From Candidatus Saccharimonadota bacterium (GTDB lineage: Bacteria > Patescibacteria > Saccharimonadia > Saccharimonadales > UBA4665): DNA of 5,115 nt. The translations under genes and the position numbers were made by a program. The notes under the pieces were generated by a model. The model had not been told where the DNA came from and did not search any database. It saw only the letters and a list, made by a program, of their open reading frames with translations. The stretch spans positions 1-5,115 of the forward strand of contig JAGOTO010000041.1 of the NCBI GenBank assembly GCA_018061705.1, written 5' to 3'. This document shows, one piece after another, positions 1 through 5,115 of this stretch. Numbering within the stretch: position 1 is the first letter of the stretch; each line of letters opens with the position of its first letter.

Positions 1-217
1 TCTTAATGCCAACAGGCACAACATCACCAAGTGTTTCGCACCATATATCACCAAGCGGAGTGAACTCTTGATAAGGTGCGTCACCTATCGCCCTACGCAA
101 ATCTTCGTTTAAGTCAAAACCAGCAAAGATTTCTGCCGAATCTCTTAGATAACCTACAGGGCATTGTTCAATACGACTAGCTGACACGGTGTCCTCACAA
201 TAGACTAATTTAAGCAT
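1..217 (-). CDS. Unrecognised protein, N-terminal part (cut by left window edge)
   Basis: An open frame runs from an ATG at 217 off the left edge, giving at least 72 codons with no stop. The peptide begins MLKLVYCEDTVSASRIEQ and continues with an acidic, mixed soluble composition (segments GYLRDSAEIFAGFDLNEDL and PLGDIWCETLGDVVPVGI). I see no signal peptide, membrane segment or nucleotide-binding motif, and I do not recognise the family. The start is uncertain. A consensus-like promoter has its -10 hexamer at 218-223, directly touching this ATG, so transcription would begin near 211, after the ATG. The better start may be the in-frame GTG at 185-187, preceded by GAGG at 193-196 with 5 nt spacing; that would remove ten residues. 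The promoter suggests its own transcription unit, separated from ksgA by a terminator-like hairpin. That the frame is coding is likely but rests only on openness plus the matching promoter and ribosome site. Confidence 0.6.
   Translation of the reverse strand, partial: MLKLVYCEDTVSASRIEQCPVGYLRDSAEIFAGFDLNEDLRRAIGDAPYQEFTPLGDIWCETLGDVVPVGIK
193..196 (-). promoter_or_regulatory. Shine-Dalgarno GAGG deciding a GTG start
   Basis: GAGG on the minus strand lies 5 nt before an in-frame GTG (185-187) of the left-edge gene. It falls downstream of the predicted transcription start near 211, so unlike the ATG at 217 this GTG would be contained in the mRNA. This favours the GTG as the true start. Confidence 0.4.
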
Positions 218-246
218 ATTATACGTTATTTATTAATAAATTACAA
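218..246 (-). promoter_or_regulatory. Sigma-70-like promoter of the left-edge gene
   Basis: On the minus strand a TTGTAA -35 element (241-246, four of six consensus bases) is followed by a 17-nt spacer and a perfect TATAAT -10 (218-223). The spacer is strongly AT-rich. Transcription should start about 7 nt downstream, near 211-212, inside the longest open frame of the gene. This is the closest match to consensus in the window. Confidence 0.65.
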
Positions 247-289
247 TCTGCATAAATTTATAAGCTAGTTGTATGTAGGTAGGAGGGGG

Positions 290-427
290 CTAAAGCCCTA
301 AGGGGTTATCGACATCTGTTGAGCGTTTTTCGTGGTACTTGTAGTCTAGATAGTCGTCCCAGTGTAAATCACGCCAGCGACGCACTTCTTCAATAATGAG
401 GGGTGAACTTTTTTCGAGGCGCTCCAC
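290..427 (-). CDS. Possible small ORF downstream of and in frame with ksgA
   Basis: A 45-codon frame starts at GTG (425-427) and ends at TAG (290-292). The peptide is highly charged and rich in aromatics (it begins VERLEKSSPLIIEEVRRW, contains DLHWDDYLDYKYHEKR and ends NPLGL), and it looks like a helical soluble peptide. The frame is the same as that of ksgA and stays open from the ksgA TGA (446-448) onward, so a read-through product would carry about 52 extra residues. Codon choice resembles the neighbouring genes. Against it: the nearest GAGG is 11 nt before the GTG, which is too far to be good; no separate promoter is visible; and the T-tract of a terminator-like hairpin lies just upstream. 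It could be a real small protein, a decayed gene tail or chance. I do not recognise it. Confidence 0.3.
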   Translation of the reverse strand: MERLEKSSPLIIEEVRRWRDLHWDDYLDYKYHEKRSTDVDNPLGL

Positions 428-428
428 T

Positions 429-466
429 AAAAAGAAAACCTCAGCTCAGGCTGGGGTTTTGTTTTT
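429..466 (-). terminator. Terminator-like hairpin overlapping the ksgA stop codon
   Basis: An inverted repeat pairs 435-445 with 450-460 around a 4-nt loop (446-449), giving a potential 11-bp stem made of an A/T run plus a GC-rich CCTCAGC core. On the minus strand one pair becomes an A-C mismatch (bases 441 and 454), while the plus strand has a G-U pair there. T-rich tracts follow on both sides (minus: TTTTCTTTTT; plus: TTTTGTTTTT), so the element is potentially bidirectional. The ksgA TGA coincides with the loop edge. The most natural role is Rho-independent termination of the ksgA transcript. No plus-strand gene to its left was found that would need it. Confidence 0.6.
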
Positions 467-1267
467 CCAGACCAGGTACAATCTGTGCCAATCGTCTAGG
501 GTGAGGGCTTGAGCGCGGAGCTGGGGTTGAATACCAGATGATGCCAGGAGTATCGCTGTCTCCGTCCTTCCAAGCCCCAAACCAGCACTCAGGCTATTAT
601 GGAGGGTCTTCCGTTTTTGGCTAAATCCGGCTCGCACTATATGGAAAAAAGATTTCGTATCGACATCCGTGAAAAGCGGATTTTCACGGTATACGAGCTG
701 CAAAACCTGACTATCAACTTTTGGGGGTGGTGTAAATAACTTGGCCGGTACATAGACACCGAGCGAAACGTCACAGTAGTACTGGGTACTGACACTCAGC
801 AGCGACATTTGCCCAGACACGGCACAGACCCGCTCGGCTACTTCTTTCTGGATAAGTATAGCCGCCTGGCTAAAGTGGTTGGGTGATTCGCAGAGCACGC
901 GTATGAGATTACTCGTCAGGTAGTATGGAATGTTGGCAACGACTTTGTACCCAACTGGCAGCTGCTGCAAATTAAACCGCAAGATATCACTTTCCACTAC
1001 CGTGAGCCTCTCCAGATCTTCGGATCGAACAGGACCGACCTCCCGGAGATGACCCGTAAGACTTCCTGCTAGATCATGGTCAAACTCAACCGCGGTAACT
1101 ATGGCGCCGCGACTGAGGAGCTTGCGGGTAAGCGTGCCTAGCCCAGGTCCTACCTCCAATACCGAGTCACCCGCTTGCACGGCAGCAGCATCACAAATAC
1201 GCTCCAGCGTCGCATCATCATACAGCCAATGTTGTCCGAGAAATTTCTTGGGTGTTGTTTCTTTCAT
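446..1267 (-). CDS. ksgA: 16S rRNA (adenine1518-N6/adenine1519-N6)-dimethyltransferase KsgA/RsmA
   Basis: This 273-residue enzyme transfers four methyl groups from S-adenosylmethionine to two adjacent adenines near the 3' end of 16S rRNA, acting in the cytoplasm late in 30S assembly. The family's N-terminal motif appears as KKFLGQHWL (7-15). The SAM-binding glycine loop is EVGPGLGTLT (38-47), with an acidic E61 ending the next strand and D94-I-L after it. The catalytic motif is NIPYY (112-116). Further family signatures are QKEVAERV (140-147), PAKLFTPPPKVDS (174-186) and FSQKRKTLHNSL (215-226). Length is normal (about 260-280), so the gene is complete. The ATG at 1265-1267 places the first motif where the family expects it. 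No ribosome site precedes it; instead an extended -10 ends 6 nt upstream, suggesting a leaderless mRNA. It follows the rpfB-like gene by 51 nt, counted from that gene's last codon to this ATG's flank region (43 nt after the TAA). Loss of this activity classically gives kasugamycin resistance. Confidence 0.97.
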   Translation of the reverse strand: MKETTPKKFLGQHWLYDDATLERICDAAAVQAGDSVLEVGPGLGTLTRKLLSRGAIVTAVEFDHDLAGSLTGHLREVGPVRSEDLERLTVVESDILRFNLQQLPVGYKVVANIPYYLTSNLIRVLCESPNHFSQAAILIQKEVAERVCAVSGQMSLLSVSTQYYCDVSLGVYVPAKLFTPPPKVDSQVLQLVYRENPLFTDVDTKSFFHIVRAGFSQKRKTLHNSLSAGLGLGRTETAILLASSGIQPQLRAQALTLDDWHRLYLVWKNKTPA

Positions 1268-1273
1268 GTCATC

Positions 1274-1282
1274 ATTGTACCA
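1274..1282 (-). promoter_or_regulatory. Extended -10 promoter of ksgA, predicting a leaderless mRNA
   Basis: The minus strand reads TGGTACAAT: an extended TGn element plus TACAAT (five of six consensus bases) at 1274-1279. Exactly 6 nt separate the hexamer from the ksgA ATG, so a standard start point would be the A of the ATG. No good -35 is found 17 nt upstream, consistent with an extended -10 promoter. No Shine-Dalgarno is present in this gap. Confidence 0.5.
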
Positions 1283-1310
1283 GCACCAAATCGAGTGGCC
1301 CCATCACCGG

Positions 1311-2546
1311 TTACCACCAATGATTACTGACCCAAAAATTGTAGGCGCTCTCCCAGCTGCCGTAGCGACTTGTTGCGTAGCCTGTAAACAGTCTAGTCTG
1401 ACAAACAGGATCATTCTGCCAAACGGGGCATGCTGCACTGAGACGGCCCAGGCTTGTCTGACCTAACCCATAGTAGCCATTTGGGCTTACGGCAGCGGCA
1501 TTCCAGCGCGATTCTCGAGAAAAAATGTAATCGACATAGGCGTAATCGCCTGGGCTAATCCCGGCCGCAGCCAAAACTGCCTGTTTGTCGCCGGGGATAT
1601 TTACCGTATTGCCTCGTGCTACAATTCGTTCGACAGGCTGAACAGTTACGACGGATTGCAACAAGCGTCGACTGACCTCTTCTCCCTTCTGAATGTTGAT
1701 TTCGTAAGTCTGGGTTTTTTTGCCAGGACTACCCTCCTGCCTGACCGCTTGACTGCCAAACGAGAGCGATGTGTCGATAATAGTCTTGACCGGAGCAGCG
1801 ATATCTTCGGTCACCGTTATGACCTGTATCCCATTTCTCACAACAGCCACTTTCATATTTGCGGTAATGCGAGTATCGATCGCAGGTTTTATCGTATCAT
1901 CCTTCTGCAGAGTTATTGATTTTTCTCTGAGGAGATCCTGTACAGTCTGGGCCCGAGTTCGCACAGGTACTGGCTGACCGTACAAAACAAGCTCGACCTG
2001 TTTGGAGCGAGAAATGACGACCTGTTGCCCCAGCCCACCGTCGAGCAAACTTGAGCTTAATGTCAAGCTCACTTTATCTTCTCCGTACAGTTTCGTCCCG
2101 GTTGTTTCGATAATACTCCGAGGTGTCGCGGCAGCAGTGTACACCACAGACCTTTTGCCATCATCATTAATGCCGACGGGCACAGCTCGATACACGTTCA
2201 CAAGTAGGTTGTCGGTCGCAATAGGCTCGCTTAATCCCGGCTCCACTCTATCCCCCCGCTTGAGGTCTAGCCGAAGCTTTGATAGCAGATCACCGACAGT
2301 CTCAGCATCAGTGGGAACGGTACGAGTAATACCATCTGACTTAAGTATCACGATAAAGTTTTGATTTGGTGTGACGGTAAGTTGTTCCGCCCCGTTACGC
2401 AATCCAAAGACCAGCAATGCGCCGCTCAGGATCACCAGCAACATAAACAGCAAAAGCGATAATCCGACCGGGTGACGACGAACTCGTCTTGCTTTATGAG
2501 CTCCTCGTTCGTAAGTCGAACGCATGTGTTTTGTGACCCGCTCCAT
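1311..2546 (-). CDS. RpfB/YabE-like membrane-anchored protein: DUF348 repeats, G5 domain, lytic-transglycosylase-like C-terminus
   Basis: This 411-residue protein is predicted to sit in the membrane with its bulk outside, acting on peptidoglycan. A basic cytoplasmic N-terminus (1-26) precedes one membrane segment (about 27-49). Two or three DUF348-type repeats follow, at about 62-110, 117-165 and 178-228; the first and third share a pattern of a beta strand, TV.DLL, and a D/KxxD.I.P turn. A G5 domain occupies about 240-312. The C-terminal 80 residues resemble an SLT/lysozyme-like fold: SRESRW supplies a candidate catalytic Glu345, GYYGLGQTS (357-365) matches the family's G-L-Q loop, and GSWESAYNFW plus the NHWW end form the usual aromatic tail. 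Cys373 and Cys382 could form a disulfide outside the cell. The overall plan is that of actinobacterial RpfB, but the catalytic part looks more SLT-like. ATG 2546 is chosen; its GAGG site is only 3 nt away, and Met8 is an alternative. Substrate and cleavage are inferred. Confidence 0.88.
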   Translation of the reverse strand: MERVTKHMRSTYERGAHKARRVRRHPVGLSLLLFMLLVILSGALLVFGLRNGAEQLTVTPNQNFIVILKSDGITRTVPTDAETVGDLLSKLRLDLKRGDRVEPGLSEPIATDNLLVNVYRAVPVGINDDGKRSVVYTAAATPRSIIETTGTKLYGEDKVSLTLSSSLLDGGLGQQVVISRSKQVELVLYGQPVPVRTRAQTVQDLLREKSITLQKDDTIKPAIDTRITANMKVAVVRNGIQVITVTEDIAAPVKTIIDTSLSFGSQAVRQEGSPGKKTQTYEINIQKGEEVSRRLLQSVVTVQPVERIVARGNTVNIPGDKQAVLAAAGISPGDYAYVDYIFSRESRWNAAAVSPNGYYGLGQTSLGRLSAACPVWQNDPVCQTRLFTGYATSRYGSWESAYNFWVSNHWW

Positions 2547-2553
2547 ACCCCTC
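2547..2553 (-). promoter_or_regulatory. Ribosome binding site of the rpfB-like gene, closely spaced
   Basis: Minus-strand AGAGGGGT directly precedes the ATG. The GAGG core (2550-2553) is only 3 nt from the start codon, shorter than the usual 5-9 nt. Initiation may therefore be modest. The alternative in-frame Met8 (2523-2525) has no visible ribosome site, so the first ATG is still preferred. Confidence 0.45.
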
Positions 2554-2585
2554 TTTATGCTTCAGTTTGATCGTATGCTGCTCTT

Positions 2586-2614
2586 AGTATAACCCGGATA
2601 TTCGGCGGTGTTAA
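2586..2614 (-). promoter_or_regulatory. Sigma-70-like promoter of the rpfB-like gene
   Basis: In the 80-nt gap after the helicase gene, the minus strand has TTAACA (2609-2614, five of six -35 consensus bases), a 17-nt spacer and TATACT (2586-2591, five of six -10 bases). The predicted start is an A near 2579, giving a 33-nt leader before the ATG. The rpfB-like gene can thus be transcribed independently of the helicase. Confidence 0.65.
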
Positions 2615-2626
2615 GCTCGGTCATAT

Positions 2627-4834
2627 CTATTCGTAGGGTAGTTTTTCGATAGGAGCAAAAGCAATGTTGAGTTTTTTCAGGCCTTTGCCCTTAAAATAGA
2701 TGGCTGCTGTATCACCCATCATCTCGACGACTGTTCCAGTGCCAAAAAGCTGATGTCGGACCGCATCCCCCTCGATCAGCTCTGGGAGGTACCTGATTTC
2801 GTCCGAGGTGAAGCTATCTGTTCTCTCTATCTGTAATTCACTATCATTTTGACGATATGGGGTGAAATCGGTTCTTCCAAAATTCGGCATAACCGTCGAC
2901 TCCTGAATATACCCTGCGTCGATCTCAGCGAGAAACCGGCTTGGAAGGTTGTGCTGGCGACCTCCGTACAGTGCCCGTTCGATGGCGTGGAATAGGTATA
3001 GTTCATCTCGTGCCCGTGTCATAGCGACGTAGACCAGTCTTCTCTCTTCTTCCATTTCCTTTTGATCATACAGCGCCCTCGCGTGAGGCATGATCCCCTC
3101 CTCCAATCCGACGACACACACGACCGGAAACTCTAGGCCCTTTGCCGCATGGACTGTCATAAGTGTCACGACGTTGGTACCGAAATTTGCCGAGTCGAGG
3201 TCAGATATCAACGCTATCTCCTCCAGAAAACCCCCTAAACCGGCCTCGGCATATCCTTGAGCCATCCCCATATATTCACGGACATTGTCCTGTCGGCTTT
3301 CGCCCTTAGGCGTACGGTCGTCGAGATAGTCCATATAGCCAACCTGCTTGACGAGTGCGTCAATCAGGATGTCGGGAGGCACACTATCGATGGAATCACG
3401 TAGGCCGGAGAGCACCGCACCGAGAGTTATCAATTCGCGCTTGGCCTTGCCCTTGATCGAGTCGCACTCCCCGGCATGATCCAGCGCGTCTCCAAGACCT
3501 TTGCCTCGTATTTTGGCCCATGCCAGAAAATTTTGGAGACTGGTTGGGCCGATACCTCGACTCGGAACATTGACAATACGGTTAAAACTCGCTCCGTCCT
3601 CCGGCTGATACAGCAACCTAAGATAAGCGGTAATGTCCTTGATCTCTGCCCGATCAACGAATCGAACTCCACCAACAATGCGATATGGAACACTGTACTG
3701 TATAAATGCCTCCTCGATCGTACGACTTTGAGCATTAGTCCGATATAGCACCGCAAAATCTTTGTACGTACGGAGCCCCGCATCTGTCGACTGTCGTATG
3801 AGACGAATGATCGCTTCTGCTTCTGCTCGTTCGGTCATAACCTGCTGAGACTGTACGGGCTTGCCGTCGCCGGCATCGGTCCATAGTTTTTTATCACTTC
3901 GTTGGGTATTTTTGCTGACAACCCCGTGTGCGGCGTTGAGTATGTGCGCGGTGCTCCGATAATTTTGCTCGAGCTTGATAACCGTACAATCCTTATAGTC
4001 TGCCTCAAATCTCAGTATATTTCGAAAATCCGCACCCCTCCAACTGTAAATCGACTGCCAATCATCGCCGACAACCGCGAGGTTACGATGATCATTGACG
4101 AGCAGCTTTACGAGCTTGTACTGTGCCGCGTTCGTATCCTGATATTCGTCGATCATAATATGGCTAAACTGAGAGCGCCATTTTTCCCGGATGTCTGGAT
4201 AACCTTCGAGGAGCTGGACAGTTCTCCAGATCAAATCATCAAAATCAAGCGCCTTCGCCTCCTGGAGTGCCGTCTGGTAGACCGGATAAACTTGGGCAAC
4301 GACTCGTGCGGTCGGGCTTCCCGCTGTGTCGGCGTAGGCACGAGGTCCGATCATCTCATTTTTTGCACTACTGATATAGCTCGATATCGTACGGGCAGGG
4401 AAAGCTTTTTCGTCAATGTGAAGTTCTTTGCAAGCCCGTTTTACTGTGCTCAGTCGATCTGCTTCGTCATAGATAACATAGGATGCAGGGATACCGATAT
4501 GCTCTCCATCTCTTCGAAGTATCTGCACACATATACCGTGAAATGTACCCATCCACGGCATAAACGAACGGGGTACTTCGGATTCACCCTGGGAGGGTTC
4601 CCTCATCAGCGCCCAAACCCGTTCGCGCATTTCTCGCGCAGCCTTGTTGGTAAAAGTAACCGAAAGGATGCTATACGGAGTCGCCTCGCCTGTGGCGATC
4701 AAATATGCAATCCTGTGAGTTAGGGTTTTTGTTTTGCCGCTCCCTGCCCCAGCCTGAATCAGCAACGGACCATCGGTTGCTTGAACCGCCCGTCGCTGCT
4801 CAGAATTAAGCCCATCAAGTAATGCTTCGTGCAC
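2627..4834 (-). CDS. UvrD/PcrA-family superfamily 1A DNA helicase
   Basis: This 735-residue ATP-dependent 3'-5' DNA helicase is of the type that unwinds DNA in nucleotide-excision and mismatch repair and clears proteins from DNA. All SF1 motifs are present in order: Q motif LNSEQRRAV (9-17); Walker A AGAGSGKT (28-35, Lys34); motif Ia TFTNKAAREM (60-69); Ib GTFHG (96-100); motif II IDEYQD (228-233, Asp229-Glu230); motif III GDDWQSIYSWRGAD (256-269); motif IV QNYRS (290-294); motif V TVHAAKGLEF (560-569); motif VI RRLVYVAMTRAR (598-609). A C-terminal Tudor-like module (about 687-732, GDAVRHQLFGTGTVVEM) matches the PcrA/UvrD domain that contacts RNA polymerase. Length fits PcrA/UvrD (about 720-750), so the gene is complete. 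Trp259 stands where classic PcrA/UvrD usually have Asp. The start codon is GTG, with no spaced ribosome site; it sits 6 nt after an extended -10. I cannot separate uvrD from pcrA naming by sequence alone. Confidence 0.96.
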   Translation of the reverse strand: MHEALLDGLNSEQRRAVQATDGPLLIQAGAGSGKTKTLTHRIAYLIATGEATPYSILSVTFTNKAAREMRERVWALMREPSQGESEVPRSFMPWMGTFHGICVQILRRDGEHIGIPASYVIYDEADRLSTVKRACKELHIDEKAFPARTISSYISSAKNEMIGPRAYADTAGSPTARVVAQVYPVYQTALQEAKALDFDDLIWRTVQLLEGYPDIREKWRSQFSHIMIDEYQDTNAAQYKLVKLLVNDHRNLAVVGDDWQSIYSWRGADFRNILRFEADYKDCTVIKLEQNYRSTAHILNAAHGVVSKNTQRSDKKLWTDAGDGKPVQSQQVMTERAEAEAIIRLIRQSTDAGLRTYKDFAVLYRTNAQSRTIEEAFIQYSVPYRIVGGVRFVDRAEIKDITAYLRLLYQPEDGASFNRIVNVPSRGIGPTSLQNFLAWAKIRGKGLGDALDHAGECDSIKGKAKRELITLGAVLSGLRDSIDSVPPDILIDALVKQVGYMDYLDDRTPKGESRQDNVREYMGMAQGYAEAGLGGFLEEIALISDLDSANFGTNVVTLMTVHAAKGLEFPVVCVVGLEEGIMPHARALYDQKEMEEERRLVYVAMTRARDELYLFHAIERALYGGRQHNLPSRFLAEIDAGYIQESTVMPNFGRTDFTPYRQNDSELQIERTDSFTSDEIRYLPELIEGDAVRHQLFGTGTVVEMMGDTAAIYFKGKGLKKLNIAFAPIEKLPYE

Positions 4835-4840
4835 CCCTCT

Positions 4841-4849
4841 ATTCTAACA
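4841..4849 (-). promoter_or_regulatory. Extended -10 promoter of the helicase gene, predicting a leaderless GTG-start mRNA
   Basis: The minus strand reads TGTTAGAAT: TGn plus TAGAAT (five of six -10 consensus bases, 4841-4846). The hexamer ends exactly 6 nt before the GTG start (4832-4834), so the expected first transcribed base is the G of GTG. There is no clear -35 at 16-18 nt. The intervening AGAGGG would be too close to the GTG to act as a ribosome site. Confidence 0.5.
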
Positions 4850-4863
4850 GACGAGCGCTTGCT

Positions 4864-5115
4864 CTATGACGAACGATTGAGAAGATTTGTGTGAGGAATT
4901 GTCGGGATATCGAGAATGCCTAGATCGAGTAGGACATCGAGTACCATAACCGTGACAAAGAGTATACATAGCGTGGTGACGATACGCTTGCGGCGACGTC
5001 GCTTGCCCTGTCCAATCGAAACCGCGAAGGTGCCCTTAGCGATTATCTGTTCGAGCTCAAGATCACGGTCGGATGCCGTCGTAGGGTCGGATGATTTTGA
5101 TCCGCTGTCTGATGA
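4864..5115 (-). CDS. Small single-pass membrane protein, C-terminal part (cut by right window edge)
   Basis: A frame open from the right edge ends at TAG (4864-4866), giving the last 83 residues of a protein whose start is not visible. The visible part has a polar, Ser/Asp-rich stretch (1-20), a short amphipathic region (LELEQIIAKGTFAVSIG, 19-35), a strongly basic patch GKRRRRKR (37-44), then one hydrophobic segment (about 45-68) and a short tail with DIPTIPHTNLLN (69-80). By the positive-inside rule the N-terminal side should be cytoplasmic and the tail outside. I do not recognise a named family. Small proteins with a basic patch, one membrane helix and an IPxxPHT-like tail are, as I recall, common in Saccharibacteria, but this is unverified. 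It ends 29 nt before the helicase start on the same strand. Confidence 0.6.
   Translation of the reverse strand, partial: SSDSGSKSSDPTTASDRDLELEQIIAKGTFAVSIGQGKRRRRKRIVTTLCILFVTVMVLDVLLDLGILDIPTIPHTNLLNRSS

Noticed and set aside
281..345. AGGAGGGGG on the plus strand as a ribosome site for a plus-strand gene
   Set aside because: No start codon lies at a suitable distance; the next candidate (TTG near 318) is far away and opens only a short frame antisense to the small ORF.
1101..1466. Plus-strand open frame crossing the rpfB-like/ksgA junction
   Set aside because: It is antisense to the KsgA SAM-binding region and to the end of the RpfB-like protein; its composition is Ser/Pro/Cys-rich and unlike a real protein.
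7..2186. Similar stretches near 7-20 and 2167-2186 (both encode a VPVGI-like string on the minus strand)
   Set aside because: The match is short and imperfect, within two otherwise unrelated coding frames; it is probably coincidence and not a repeat.
3902..4723. Long plus-strand open frame (273 codons) opposite the helicase gene
   Set aside because: It is antisense to well-conserved SF1 helicase motifs, has no ribosome site, and its peptide is rich in unusual residues without any recognisable domain. It is a shadow of the real gene.
446..4834. Alternative genetic code with TGA read as glycine, as in some candidate phyla
   Set aside because: The three complete genes contain no in-frame TGA and match full-length families; ksgA ends at TGA at the expected family length.
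4845..4866. Hairpin GAGC-AAGC-GCTC between the membrane-protein gene and the helicase as a terminator
   Set aside because: The stem is only 4 bp and is not followed by a T-tract; the site overlaps the spacer of the helicase promoter.

Overview
This 5.1 kb window is compact bacterial chromosomal DNA in which every supportable gene lies on the minus strand. Reading in the direction of transcription (high to low coordinates), it holds: the C-terminal end of a small single-pass membrane protein (4864-5115, cut by the window edge); a complete UvrD/PcrA-type superfamily 1 DNA helicase (2627-4834); a complete membrane-anchored RpfB/YabE-like cell-wall protein with DUF348 repeats, a G5 domain and a lytic-transglycosylase-like C-terminus (1311-2546); a complete 16S rRNA adenine dimethyltransferase KsgA/RsmA (446-1267); a possible small in-frame ORF just after the ksgA stop (290-427); and the N-terminal part of an unrecognised gene (1-217), cut by the left edge.

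The best guess for the organism is a Gram-positive-type bacterium of the Patescibacteria, most likely Candidatus Saccharibacteria (TM7). Pointers are the RpfB-like protein ending in an aromatic NHWW tail, very short intergenic gaps, apparently leaderless genes, and balanced base composition. The standard genetic code fits: no in-frame TGA interrupts the three complete genes, so this is not one of the candidate-phylum lineages that read TGA as glycine. The lineage call is inference from protein style and was not checked by any search.

The genes serve DNA repair (helicase), cell-wall remodelling (RpfB-like) and ribosome maturation (KsgA). They are not one pathway. However, an rpfB/yabE-type gene directly upstream of ksgA is a known conserved neighbourhood in Actinobacteria and Firmicutes, so this is an old gene arrangement.

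The most notable structure is in the gaps. Each gene start has a recognisable sigma-70-like promoter. For uvrD and ksgA an extended -10 element ends exactly 6 nt before the start codon, which predicts leaderless mRNAs. The rpfB-like gene instead has a -35/-10 promoter, a 33-nt leader and a GAGG-type ribosome site. The left-edge gene has a strong promoter whose -10 touches its first ATG, suggesting that the true start is an internal GTG. A terminator-like hairpin overlaps the ksgA stop codon. I found no mobile element, CRISPR array, tRNA or rRNA, and no clear sign of a novel defence or metabolic system.
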